In this document: positions 1 to 7,889 of the stretch, in pieces
Layout of the letters: the number at the start of each line of letters is the position of its first letter
How positions within the stretch are numbered: the stretch's first letter is position 1
Source: Candidatus Alcyoniella australis
GTDB taxonomy: Bacteria > Lernaellota > Lernaellaia > JAVCCG01 > Alcyoniellaceae
DNA: 64,000 nt
NCBI GenBank assembly: GCA_030765605.1
Contig: JAVCCG010000113.1
Coordinates: forward strand, 16,966 to 80,965
Direction: 5' to 3'
Made by a program: the position numbers and the translations under genes
The notes under the pieces: model-generated
The model's database searches: none
What the model saw: the letters and a program-made list of their open reading frames with translations, nothing else
Told to the model about the DNA's origin: nothing

Positions 1-429
1 CTGAATGAGCCGCCCTTTGGCGTTCGTAAGGACGAGGTGCTGTGGGTGATTGGCCCTGTATTCCGTACCGCGTTGATGGATTGGAGGACTTGGGACCAGC
101 AAAGCATGCCGCATCAATTTTGGAGAGCCTGGCACGCGAAATTCCTCGGCGAAGAGGCCATCTATGGTCTTGATATGCCATCTTGGTTGTTTGGAGTGCA
201 GGGATATCGCGTGGTATTTAATATCTTTACCAGGGATAGCCGGTATTGCATTCGGAATGTTGAACTCCCGCAAGCCTTAGATTCCGCGGTGGTCAACAAC
301 GGCCACGGCATGCTGTTCGTCGGAGAGCGTCGAGTCGACCTGTGCCGCTTTGAGCGATCCAATCTGCTGACCGTGTGCTGGGAATGGGTGAGCATGACAT
401 TCCTCCAAGGCCTTGCAGCGGTTGAGTAA
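1..429 (+). CDS. C-terminal part of a membrane-anchored propeller-like cargo protein (cut by window edge)
   Basis: The frame is open from base 1, so the 5' end lies outside the window; 142 codons are visible. The protein is not recognised as a known family. Its C-terminal half resembles the C-terminus of the 368-residue protein at 1343-2449: both have a W/R-x(3-5)-FLGE stretch followed by A-x-YGL, then a Cys-Ile start to a run of beta-strand-like sequence ending in an N/G-x-G-rich turn. I infer a paralogue of that protein, standing in the same position relative to a copy of the phage gene start at 732. Base composition is nearer the AT-rich cargo than the phage genes. Function unknown. Confidence 0.55.
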   Translation: MNEPPFGVRKDEVLWVIGPVFRTALMDWRTWDQQSMPHQFWRAWHAKFLGEEAIYGLDMPSWLFGVQGYRVVFNIFTRDSRYCIRNVELPQALDSAVVNNGHGMLFVGERRVDLCRFERSNLLTVCWEWVSMTFLQGLAAVE

Positions 430-591
430 TTTACAAAGTCCATCCAGATGATCAATTGATGGAACCACGAAGAATCGGCCCGAGCAGACAAATAAAGTAA
501 CGACAATGAAGCAGAATAAGATGATCAAGCTGCTGATAATACAACAATGAAGCAACGGCAAGTATATTCTCCCCATCAAGTAAAAGAATAC

Positions 592-620
592 TTGACAGCC
601 ATACGCGAAACTGCTAGTAT
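592..620 (+). promoter_or_regulatory. Sigma-70-like promoter in a 302-base gene-free stretch
   Basis: A perfect TTGACA -35 box (592-597), a 17-base spacer and TAGTAT (615-620, four of six matches). It lies in the AT-rich gap 430-731, which holds no other convincing gene, and would drive the truncated phage gene copy and cargo genes downstream. This is sequence matching only. Confidence 0.5.
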
Positions 621-731
621 TGAGCTACAATGAACAATGCTCTAAAGGCGGCAAGGTTCCCAGCCTGTCGCTGACTTCCTGTCCCCCTTCTCTCGAGAAT
701 AGTCATTACAGCCGACAACTCAGAGGCAATT

Positions 732-863
732 ATGGACAGTTCGGTCCCGCGCTTGATCTATGAGTCGTTGCAGGCGGCTGTGGCAACGGTCACCGAAGCC
801 AACGGCTACCACTATACGATCGGCGAGACGTTTCTGTCTGTAATTAGGAACCAGCACAACTGA
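732..863 (+). pseudogene. Truncated duplicate of the tail-terminator-like gene start
   Basis: ATG at 732 follows an AGAGG-type ribosome site. The first 35 codons match the start of the complete gene at 2540-2971 (shared PRLIYESLQ and TEANGYHYTIGE stretches), then the sequence diverges and stops at 861-863 after 43 residues. Nucleotide identity is nearly perfect over 753-835. The remaining three quarters of the gene are missing. It is a remnant left when cargo was inserted or when a segment was duplicated. It could be translated, but the product would lack most of the fold. Confidence 0.75.
753..835 (+). repeat. 83-bp direct repeat, copy 1
   Basis: Matches 2561-2643 with one difference seen by eye (base 774 G against 2582 A). 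It lies in the first codons of a phage gene. The two copies bracket a 1.7-kb cargo segment, so recombination between them would delete or circularise the cargo. Confidence 0.85.
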
Positions 864-875
864 AACGGTGATAGC

Positions 876-1310
876 ATGAACGTGGAATGGATAATCCAGA
901 TGGTCGTTAGGACCTCCATAGAGGATGAAGAACTGGCCCGCCTAATATAAACGTTAAAGGAGGAGTCTGATCCACTGGATTTCGAGTTTGCTGATTTGTG
1001 TGACAAATTTGAAGATGATAATGCCAAGCAAGATTGCTATGACACGAATAAAAGTATAGAAAATCAGTGTCGCGAGCTAATAGCAGCAGAGGACTTTTGT
1101 GATGACCGAACGTATGATTATCTTGCGCTGAGAATAGTTGAGATGTATTCTATATCAATACTCCTAAAAATTATAAAGCGTACCGGGGTGGAGCATATAA
1201 TAATTGAGTTGCTTAAAAAATATCATTGGACATTGCCTTCCAGTTTTAGTATTGTAGATGATATATATACATCTGAGCTCAATAAGATCTTGGCGGGTGA
1301 GGAGTATTAG
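876..1310 (+). pseudogene. Small acidic cargo protein interrupted by an in-frame TAA
   Basis: An ATG at 876 opens a frame that reads 24 codons, meets TAA at 948-950, then continues in the same frame for 119 codons to 1310 with no other stop. The sequence on both sides is acidic and helical in character, so it reads as one 144-codon gene with a single nonsense change. The downstream part could restart at TTG 996; a strong AAAGGAGG site at 957-964 precedes it but is about 31 bases away. The family is not recognised. It sits just upstream of the propeller-like gene at 1343 with 32 bases between, probably as a pair. An assembly or sequencing error at 948-950 is the alternative. Confidence 0.55.
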
Positions 1311-1342
1311 GATAAAACCATTATTGTAATAATGGAACAAGA

Positions 1343-2449
1343 ATGAAAAGCAAGAAGCTTCATGTTTTAACAGTAGCCATAATAGCAATAGTTGTTACAC
1401 CCATAATAATATTTTTTTTGCAAAGCCGGGTGCAATTAGAAATATTGGATTCGGTCGAGCTTGATCGCAAGGTGTTCCGTTCTCAATGCACTGATGAAGG
1501 ATGGTGTGTCATAGGAAGAGCAAAGCATTTCACTATATTTGGCATTGTCAACAATCGCCTGCAGCGTATATCTGAAATACTGCCTGAAGACTGTAAGTAT
1601 AGCATACCATCGGACTTTAACATCAGCCCTTCAAGGCAAAGAGTGCTTTACCGGTGCAAGGATGAAATTCTGTTTTTTAACAAAGACGGCATAGAAAACA
1701 GATTGGCAATCAGTGATGCAGACGTAGATTGGTATGATGAAGATAATTTAATCGTAATTTTAGGTAATACCGTATATCTGATGCCAATAGCACGGCCGGA
1801 ATCCAAAAAGCCGCTGGTCGGGCTGAGCATTGCGCTGGCAAAGATGATGTCGGAAGAACCGAACCTGATGATAGAGGTGGTGGCGACAAGCGAGGCTGTG
1901 TTGGTGATATACGGCCGTTTTAATGTTGCTCTTTGGCGGATAGCTGATGATGCTGTAATAACTAGGAAAATCCCTACGGTTTTCTGTCTGTATGAAATAC
2001 CGGGCAAGGTTTATTACCGAGACTACGAATTGAAATATCCTTTAGCAGGAGGGGAGATACTCGATATCTCCTCTGGACAAAAGGAAAGAGCCCCATTATA
2101 TAGGGCGATGTGGAGGGATGATTTTCTGGGCGAGCGAGCTGCATACGGGCTGACGCATCGGTGCAATTCTTTTCCGCGCAATCTATTTCCCAGCCCGATA
2201 AACGCAGAGCGCTTTTTAGAGCAATATTATAATGATCGCTATCTTGATATTTACCCTGATAGCGGCGGAGAATATAAATGCATCGAGGTTCAGCATCCTG
2301 ACTTTTTCTCGCTGGAGATCTTCGATGATGGGAATCACGTGTTGGCCATTGGAGGAAATACGGTCGTGCTTTATGAGATCGTAAAACGCAGTAGAATATA
2401 TATGTTTTGGCATCAGGCAATTGTGAAGCTCAAAGAATTTATTAACTGA
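1343..2449 (+). CDS. Membrane-anchored propeller-like cargo protein
   Basis: 368 residues. A Lys-rich N-terminus and one hydrophobic segment (about residues 8-27) predict a signal anchor with the rest outside the cytoplasm. The remainder is a series of short beta-strand-like repeats, for example a stretch ending in CKDEILFFNKDG and one ending in GNTVVLYEI, as in beta-propeller folds; this is a fold guess, not a match to a named family. The sequence is clearly more AT-rich than the phage genes and lies between the two copies of the 83-bp repeat, so it looks like inserted cargo. The protein at 1-429 is a probable paralogue. Function unknown; an immunity or exclusion role would be speculation. 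Confidence 0.6.
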   Translation: MKSKKLHVLTVAIIAIVVTPIIIFFLQSRVQLEILDSVELDRKVFRSQCTDEGWCVIGRAKHFTIFGIVNNRLQRISEILPEDCKYSIPSDFNISPSRQRVLYRCKDEILFFNKDGIENRLAISDADVDWYDEDNLIVILGNTVYLMPIARPESKKPLVGLSIALAKMMSEEPNLMIEVVATSEAVLVIYGRFNVALWRIADDAVITRKIPTVFCLYEIPGKVYYRDYELKYPLAGGEILDISSGQKERAPLYRAMWRDDFLGERAAYGLTHRCNSFPRNLFPSPINAERFLEQYYNDRYLDIYPDSGGEYKCIEVQHPDFFSLEIFDDGNHVLAIGGNTVVLYEIVKRSRIYMFWHQAIVKLKEFIN

Positions 2450-2539
2450 TAAACGACAAACGCCGCTAAATCCAGGAATAGTCTATAAAAGAACTATTTC
2501 TAATACATCGCGGCTGAACCCGAATTCACAGGATATAGC

Positions 2540-2971
2540 ATGAGCAGTTCAACTCCCAGGTTGATCTATGAGTCGTTGCAGACGGCTGTGGCAACGGTCA
2601 CCGAAGCCAACGGCTACCACTATACGATCGGCGAGACGTTTCTACATTGGCCCGACCCCGGGGAGATGGCCACCAAGGCCCCCTGCGCCAACGTGATCAC
2701 CAACGGACAGTCCATCGACAGCCAGGTGGGGGCCAACTCGCGGATCCAACTCGCCTGGCTGGTGACCGCCTGCATCAAGGTCGAAAACTCGCCCTCGACC
2801 GCGGCCCTTGACCTGGAGCAGGACCTGCGCAGCGCGCTGACGGCCGATGTGCGGCGTGGCGGCTCGGCCACGTTGACCACCATCAACTCCAGTATGCATT
2901 CCTACGGCACGGACCGCCGCGTGGTCTACGTGGTGCTCCAGGGAAGCTGCGTGTACCACGTGGGAGGGTGA
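2540..2971 (+). CDS. Phage tail-terminator / neck-like protein
   Basis: 143 residues, GC-rich like the other phage genes. The layout resembles small phage neck or tail-terminator proteins: an N-terminal helix, a central strand region, a stretch with A-LDLEQDLRSAL followed by a Gly-rich turn, and a final strand pair ending in CVYHV. No catalytic motif. It is followed after 4 bases by the TerS-like gene. Tail terminators normally sit between capsid and tail-tube genes, so its place upstream of the terminase is unusual. A truncated duplicate of its start lies at 732-863. The assignment rests on length and pattern only; another head-tail connector is possible. Confidence 0.45.
   Translation: MSSSTPRLIYESLQTAVATVTEANGYHYTIGETFLHWPDPGEMATKAPCANVITNGQSIDSQVGANSRIQLAWLVTACIKVENSPSTAALDLEQDLRSALTADVRRGGSATLTTINSSMHSYGTDRRVVYVVLQGSCVYHVGG
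2561..2643 (+). repeat. 83-bp direct repeat, copy 2
   Basis: Second copy of the segment at 753-835, here inside the intact phage gene. Similarity ends abruptly at 2643/835, marking a recombination junction. Confidence 0.85.
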
Positions 2972-2975
2972 TCCG

Positions 2976-3371
2976 ATGGCACAAGCGACAATCAAGGCTG
3001 ATCAGCCGTCGATCGCCAAGACCGTGTGCAGCCGGATTCTCGACCACCTCAGGCACGGCCTGACCGAGGAGGGGGCCTGCGGCAAGGCTGCGATCCCCTT
3101 TGAGGAGTATCAAAAATACAAAAACGCCGACCCCGCATTTCGCCGCGAGGTCGAGCTGGCGCAGTCAGCGTCCCGCGCCAACATCGAGCAGATGGTGATC
3201 GACAAGATCATGGAGGGCGACGCGCGCATGGCGCTCGACTATCTCAAGCGCCGCTACCCCAACCAGTGGGCCGGGCACGTGAAGCATGACAGCAAGCAAA
3301 GCGAAAACGAGCAAAGCGACCAAGTCATCGAAGTCACCCTCGGACCCGACCCGTACTATCAGCGGCACTAA
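2976..3371 (+). CDS. Phage terminase small-subunit-like protein
   Basis: 131 residues. The N-terminal third reads as a helix-turn-helix segment (ILDHLRHGLTEEGACGKAAI), followed by long charged helices with a YLKRRYPNQW stretch and an acidic C-terminus. TerS proteins pair a DNA-binding N-terminus with an oligomerising helical core and recognise the packaging site. The gene lies directly upstream of TerL and overlaps it by 86 bases in another frame, the usual TerS-TerL arrangement. The family call depends strongly on this neighbourhood. Confidence 0.6.
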   Translation: MAQATIKADQPSIAKTVCSRILDHLRHGLTEEGACGKAAIPFEEYQKYKNADPAFRREVELAQSASRANIEQMVIDKIMEGDARMALDYLKRRYPNQWAGHVKHDSKQSENEQSDQVIEVTLGPDPYYQRH

Positions 3372-4683
3372 ATCGCAGATCGCCCAGCGGCTGCTGGCAA
3401 ACCCGGCCGAATTTCTGCGATTTCTCTATCCGGAGCACGAGTTCCGGCCGTTTCACTGCCAATGGCTCGAGCTGGTCGCAAACAATCGGCTGACACTGAT
3501 CCTCGCGCCGCGCGGCCATGCCAAGACCACGGTGGTCACAATCTCGGAGATCGTGCGCAGGCTGCTGGCCGACCGCGATTGCCGGATATTGCTGGCGTCA
3601 AACACCCAGGATCAGGCCCGGGCGATCTATCGCACGGTGCGCGAGCTGCTGCAAAAGCAGATCACGCCCTGCGGGCTGTTCGGCGATCCAATCGAACGCT
3701 CCATAATCAACGAACTGTGGCTGACCAAGCGTAAAAAGATCCACAAGGAGGCGAGCCTCACTGCATTGGGCGTATTCGGCGCGCTAACGCTGCGCCATTT
3801 CGACCAGATCTTTGTGGACGATGCCCTGGACTTCGAGAACACTCGCAGCGCGACCCAGCGCAAGAAGTTCCGCGAGTGGGTGGGCATGACCCTGCTGCCG
3901 ACCCTTGAGCCCGGCGGGCACATCCACTGGGTGGGCACGCGCTATCACAACCAGGATTTCTACGGCGCGGAGCTGCTCGACCAGGCGCGCTACCCCACCC
4001 TGGTCTGGAACCAGGGCAGCCATCGCGCACTGCTCGAGGATGGCGGCGCATTGTGGCCCGAGCGCTTCTCGGTCCAGGAGCTGGAACAGATCAGGCAACA
4101 GGTCGGCTCGACGATCTTTGCCGCGCAATACCTCAACGACACCCAGTTTATGCGCGGCACGATCTTCCGTGAGCAGTGGTTTCGCTACTTTCACGAGCCA
4201 CCCCAGGACCCGGCGATCTACATCGGCTTTGACCCGGCGATCTCGCAATCCGAGCAGGCCGACTACTCGGCCCTGGCCGTGGTCGGACGCACAGGCCAGG
4301 ACCTGTACGTGCTCGAGGCCTACAAGGGGCGCTGGACCTTTGACGAACAGCTGCGGCTGTTGGCCCTGGCCGCGCAAAAATGGCGGCCGCTGACCATCGG
4401 CATCGAGGACGTGGCGTACCAGCGGGCTCTGATCGAGACCTGCCGAAACAACGGCTTGCCCGTTGTGGCCGTGCCCAGACGCACGGACAAGGTCTCACGG
4501 GCCTACGTGATGCAGGGGCTGTTCGAGTCCGGCAGGATCTACTTCCCGGCCGCGGGCCGACTGCACGAACTCGAGGCCGAGCTGACCGCGTTCCCCGAGG
4601 GCGAACACGACGACCTGTTCGACGCCCTGGAAACCGCGATCGGACAGGCGCAACGCCCCCATGTTGGGATAATTTTAATCTGA
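3286..4683 (+). CDS. Phage terminase large subunit
   Basis: 465 residues; the ATP-driven DNA-packaging motor and headful/site nuclease of tailed phages. The ATPase half has a Walker A motif APRGHAKT (about 74-81) and a Walker B segment QIFVDD (174-179). The C-terminal RNase-H-like nuclease has its first acidic residue in YIGFDPAIS (D316) and an HDDLFD motif (441-446). The start overlaps the TerS-like gene. The last seven codons (after QAQRP) fall in AT-rich sequence unlike the rest of the gene, so the native C-terminus seems to have been replaced where cargo begins. The catalytic residues are retained, so the protein may still be functional. Confidence 0.93.
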   Translation: MTASKAKTSKATKSSKSPSDPTRTISGTKSQIAQRLLANPAEFLRFLYPEHEFRPFHCQWLELVANNRLTLILAPRGHAKTTVVTISEIVRRLLADRDCRILLASNTQDQARAIYRTVRELLQKQITPCGLFGDPIERSIINELWLTKRKKIHKEASLTALGVFGALTLRHFDQIFVDDALDFENTRSATQRKKFREWVGMTLLPTLEPGGHIHWVGTRYHNQDFYGAELLDQARYPTLVWNQGSHRALLEDGGALWPERFSVQELEQIRQQVGSTIFAAQYLNDTQFMRGTIFREQWFRYFHEPPQDPAIYIGFDPAISQSEQADYSALAVVGRTGQDLYVLEAYKGRWTFDEQLRLLALAAQKWRPLTIGIEDVAYQRALIETCRNNGLPVVAVPRRTDKVSRAYVMQGLFESGRIYFPAAGRLHELEAELTAFPEGEHDDLFDALETAIGQAQRPHVGIILI

Positions 4684-4873
4684 TTTTTCGAAATGCCTTT
4701 ATTCAAAGTCTGGGCTTTATAAGTACGGCCTCTTTTGTTAACATCACAGTCTGTATGATGATAATAATACTGGCAGGTGGGCTTATTATAAAAAACTAGT
4801 TAGCACACCCTTTGGTAAGGCTTTAGCCATTGGGCAAGGAGTTTCTTTTTTTCTGCTTGTTTTTCTTCCACTT

Positions 4874-5239
4874 TTGGGGCGCGCAGTGCCGTTACTAGCA
4901 GAGCATGCAGGCCATTTGTTGTGGGCAATCCCCTTAGGCGCATTTTCGGTGTTTTTTCTGTTGTTACCTCTTGATAGGCCTTATAAAACATATCTTGATA
5001 TTGAAAATATCCTTACTATAGAAATTGGTTTATTAAAGAATCGAATTCAGAAAATCGAACATAATAGAAATGAGATGCAAAAGCAACTAGACGAATACGA
5101 CCCAGACGCAGCACGTTTGTTAATAAGAAGAAAAAGAGAAGAGGCTCATAATTGGGAGAATAGATTAAAAAGCGCTTCCAACGATGATAGTGAGATGTAC
5201 GAGCTGATCGCGGTGATGATGAATAAAATTGCTGCATGA
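4874..5239 (+). CDS. Cargo membrane protein with coiled-coil tail (start uncertain)
   Basis: The frame is open from 4742 but contains no ATG before 4874; TTG at 4874 is the first usual start codon, giving 121 residues. The sequence upstream of it (codons for an STPFGKAL stretch and a hydrophobic run) looks coding too, so the true N-terminus may be frameshifted or use another codon. The visible protein has a hydrophobic segment near residues 14-33, then a highly charged helical region (about 40-100) that looks like a coiled coil. AT-rich, between TerL and portal, overlapping the next gene by 4 bases (ATGA). Family not recognised. Confidence 0.45.
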   Translation: MGRAVPLLAEHAGHLLWAIPLGAFSVFFLLLPLDRPYKTYLDIENILTIEIGLLKNRIQKIEHNRNEMQKQLDEYDPDAARLLIRRKREEAHNWENRLKSASNDDSEMYELIAVMMNKIAA

Positions 5240-5664
5240 ATAATAGCGCACTTGTGAAACCCATGAAATGGCCGCTGGCTGTTCATTGTATTCTGTTATT
5301 TATTATCATCGGCGTACACTGCTACTTGCTGCATCCTGTAATTGCGCTAAGCGTGACAAGCTTTCTGGCAATGGTGATTTTCAGCTATCTGATGGTCAGC
5401 GATCCGAATCGGCGTGGAAGCGAAATTCTATTATTATTCGGATTGTACATGGTTGCTCAGTGTATTTGTCTGGCAGGCAACGGCTTTTTACTGCCCGTAA
5501 CTTCATTTGAACCCTCCATGGCGATTCATAGTGCTGAGGGAATGAGTAATCCGCCCATGGACTTCACACACTATTTGATCAGCCAGCTCGCCACATCGTA
5601 CATGATTTTCTCATGGGTGATCGTGTTGGTAATAGCGATTAAGTTGTATTCGAAACGTATATAG
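5236..5664 (+). CDS. Small polytopic membrane protein, cargo pair member 1
   Basis: 142 residues with about four hydrophobic segments (near 15-32, 34-52, 62-82 and 117-136) and little else, so an integral inner-membrane protein. It is homologous to the next gene: both share the order MKW, AVHC or AIHC, a HP-IAL stretch, a FSYLM stretch and a LFGLYM stretch. It overlaps the preceding coiled-coil gene by 4 bases, suggesting translational coupling. AT-rich compared with the terminase and portal genes on either side. Family and function not recognised; it could be a phage-exclusion membrane protein, but nothing in the sequence proves it. Confidence 0.6.
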   Translation: MNNSALVKPMKWPLAVHCILLFIIIGVHCYLLHPVIALSVTSFLAMVIFSYLMVSDPNRRGSEILLLFGLYMVAQCICLAGNGFLLPVTSFEPSMAIHSAEGMSNPPMDFTHYLISQLATSYMIFSWVIVLVIAIKLYSKRI

Positions 5665-5720
5665 AATCAGCGATGTCAAGGGTGCGATGCGGACGTTGCT
5701 AAGGAATTACGAGTAGCAGT

Positions 5721-6146
5721 ATGGGGAACAGCACAGTCGGGAAATCCATGAAGTGGCTCGTGGCAATTCATTGCATGCTGTTGTTTTCTATCACCGTTGC
5801 GGATTGCTACTACATGCATCCTATAATCGCTTTAATCGTAACTGCCCTGGCAGCGATGGTGCTTTTCAGTTACCTGATGATCAATGCTCCCGGCCGCACG
5901 AGAAACGAGATTATCGTGTTGTTCGGATTGTATATGGCAGCGCTTGTCATATACCTAATGGGCAGCGGTCTGCTGATGCCCGGGACCGTCTTGGAAACGG
6001 TTTTGGAACCACGCCATATTAGGAATCTGCATAATTCCGGGCCAATGCCCTATAGGATAAGCAGGCTCGTCACAGCCTACATGATGCTTTCGTGGCTGAT
6101 CGTGCTGGCAATCATCATCACCGCTTTGCGTCGGAAGCGCAGGTAA
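5721..6146 (+). CDS. Small polytopic membrane protein, cargo pair member 2
   Basis: 141 residues, diverged paralogue of the gene at 5236-5664 with the same four hydrophobic segments and the same conserved short motifs (IALIVTALAAMVLFSYLM region, LFGLYMA). The pair differs mainly in the loop before the last membrane segment. The C-terminus is basic (ALRRKRR), which favours a cytoplasmic end. It lies 79 bases before the portal gene. Duplication followed by divergence is clear from the sequence; the function is unknown. Confidence 0.6.
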   Translation: MGNSTVGKSMKWLVAIHCMLLFSITVADCYYMHPIIALIVTALAAMVLFSYLMINAPGRTRNEIIVLFGLYMAALVIYLMGSGLLMPGTVLETVLEPRHIRNLHNSGPMPYRISRLVTAYMMLSWLIVLAIIITALRRKRR

Positions 6147-6225
6147 GGATCGGAAAAAGCAACTGACGAGTCCCTTTGAATAATCCGCGTTAGACAGCTT
6201 TCCAAACAATCGAGAGGCAATTGCA

Positions 6226-7308
6226 GTGGGCAGAATACGCGACCTGTTCCGCAGGGCTGAGAAACGCCCTAATGACAAGTATTTCCGCGCAGCCGCGGCC
6301 GAGGTCTGGCCCTACGAGGTTCAGCACGGCCGGCCGCGTCCCGACGATTTGGCCCAGGGGCTCGAGACCTCGGCGGCCCACGTCTGGGTCTACGCCTGCA
6401 CCAATGCGGTGGCGCGTTGCGCCGCCCGGGTGCCGATCGAGATCCTCAAGCCCGCGGCGCCGCGGGGACAACAGGTCACCGCGCTGCCCAGCGACCCGGT
6501 GGCCCGGCCGTTCCTGGCGGTCAACGACTTTATGTCCCAGGCCGAACTGATCGAGCTGACCGTGCTGCATTTGCTGCTCACGGGCAACGCCTACTGGGAT
6601 ATCGAGCGCCAGACCGGCGAGATCTGGCCGTTGCGGCCCGATCGGGTGAGCGTGGTGCCGCACTCCACCGAGTTCGTCAGCGGCTACCTCTACCGCAACC
6701 GCGGGGTGACCGTACGCTTTGACGTGGACGAGGTGGTGCACTTCAAGCTGCCCAATCCCAGCGACCCGTGGTACGGCCTGGCGCCGCTACGCGCGGCGTT
6801 CGACTCGGTTCAGGCCGACCGCTACGCGATTTTGGGCAGCAAGCAGTTCCAGCAACACGGCGCGGTGCCCGCGGGCATCCTGACCGCGCCCCACGCCCTG
6901 GACAGCGAGCAGGTCGAACGCCTGCGCGGCGAGTGGAAGCGGCTCTATGGCGGTCCCAAGGGGCGCCAGCGCGTGGCCGTGCTCCAGGGCGGCATGGACT
7001 TCCGCACGATCAGCATCAGCGCCCGCGACGCCGAAGTGATCGCCCAGCGCAAGCTCAACCGCGAGGAGATCTGCGCGGTGTTCGGCGTGCCGCCGGCGGT
7101 TGTCGGCCTGTTCGAGTACGCTAACTACGCCAACGCCGATGTCCAGGAGCGGCTGTTCTGGCGCAACACCGTGATCCCCCACGTACGGCGCATTGCCCAG
7201 CGCCTCAACGAGTCCGACGTGCTGCCCCAGGGCTGGCACGCCGAGCCCGACCTGAGCGACCTGGCAACGCTGCTCAGCGATCAGCCGACGCAAGGCCGCT
7301 CCAACTAA
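6226..7308 (+). CDS. HK97-type phage portal protein
   Basis: 360 residues. GTG start preceded by an AGAGG site. Portals form the dodecameric ring at one capsid vertex through which DNA enters and to which the tail attaches. Diagnostic features: a NAYWDIER segment, an I-WPLRPDRVSV stretch, the VVHFKLPNP-D-WYGLAPLRAA region, and the C-terminal EEICAVFGVPPAVVG loop followed by Q-RLFW-NTVIPH. Length is a little below the usual 390-450 residues, mostly at the C-terminus. Followed after 17 bases by a chimeric ORF rather than directly by the protease. Confidence 0.92.
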   Translation: MGRIRDLFRRAEKRPNDKYFRAAAAEVWPYEVQHGRPRPDDLAQGLETSAAHVWVYACTNAVARCAARVPIEILKPAAPRGQQVTALPSDPVARPFLAVNDFMSQAELIELTVLHLLLTGNAYWDIERQTGEIWPLRPDRVSVVPHSTEFVSGYLYRNRGVTVRFDVDEVVHFKLPNPSDPWYGLAPLRAAFDSVQADRYAILGSKQFQQHGAVPAGILTAPHALDSEQVERLRGEWKRLYGGPKGRQRVAVLQGGMDFRTISISARDAEVIAQRKLNREEICAVFGVPPAVVGLFEYANYANADVQERLFWRNTVIPHVRRIAQRLNESDVLPQGWHAEPDLSDLATLLSDQPTQGRSN

Positions 7309-7325
7309 GGCTTGGGGAGGATTCC

Positions 7326-7775
7326 ATGTCTGACCTGAGCAAAATGATCCAAGAAGCGATCGGCGAGGCGCTCGACGAGATCCATCGAGAGATGGCGGCT
7401 GAGCAGTCACTTGCTAACACCGTGAAAGTGGTTAATGTCACTGATTTTGATTCTAAGCACTGGTGGAGGGGTGATAAGTGGTATCAAAGCAATATGTCGA
7501 TGGCGCAGCATGAGCAGCCTCTCATTGACAAGCTCTCTCCCACATTCTCAACGGATGACATGGAAAGGGCTTTTGCAATCGCAGATAGCCTGAGCAATCG
7601 TATAGTGGTAAAATATCCGCGTGCAACTTGGATTGTTCCAGGATGTGGTAATCTAGCAGGGGAACTCCAACGCATGCTGTATAAAGCCTTGACAAAGGCT
7701 GATCTCGTAGAAAACTGCAAGGCATATTATATAGAGGGGGCTTTAAAAATGTTTACCCGCATGCCTATGTCATAG
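7326..7775 (+). CDS. Chimeric ORF: phage-like N-terminus joined to AT-rich cargo
   Basis: 149 residues. The first 25 or so codons are GC-rich and read as a charged helix (DEIHREMAAEQ), like a small phage head-module protein. From about 7410 base composition drops and the rest is a different, soluble protein with a central GCGNLAGELQR stretch. I infer that cargo sequence was joined in frame to the start of a phage gene whose remainder has been lost, as with the truncated copy at 732. The RBS (GGGGAGG, 7313-7319) belongs to the phage part. Neither half is recognised as a family. Confidence 0.5.
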   Translation: MSDLSKMIQEAIGEALDEIHREMAAEQSLANTVKVVNVTDFDSKHWWRGDKWYQSNMSMAQHEQPLIDKLSPTFSTDDMERAFAIADSLSNRIVVKYPRATWIVPGCGNLAGELQRMLYKALTKADLVENCKAYYIEGALKMFTRMPMS

Positions 7776-7889
7776 TACAGAGTTATTATTGCGAAAGAGT
7801 GGAAGGGAAAACAGTGTGTTATGTTCGATATAGGCAGTACGACCCCTGGCTGGCGAGGGGACTTTTTTTAAGAAAGGCGATTAAAAAAG

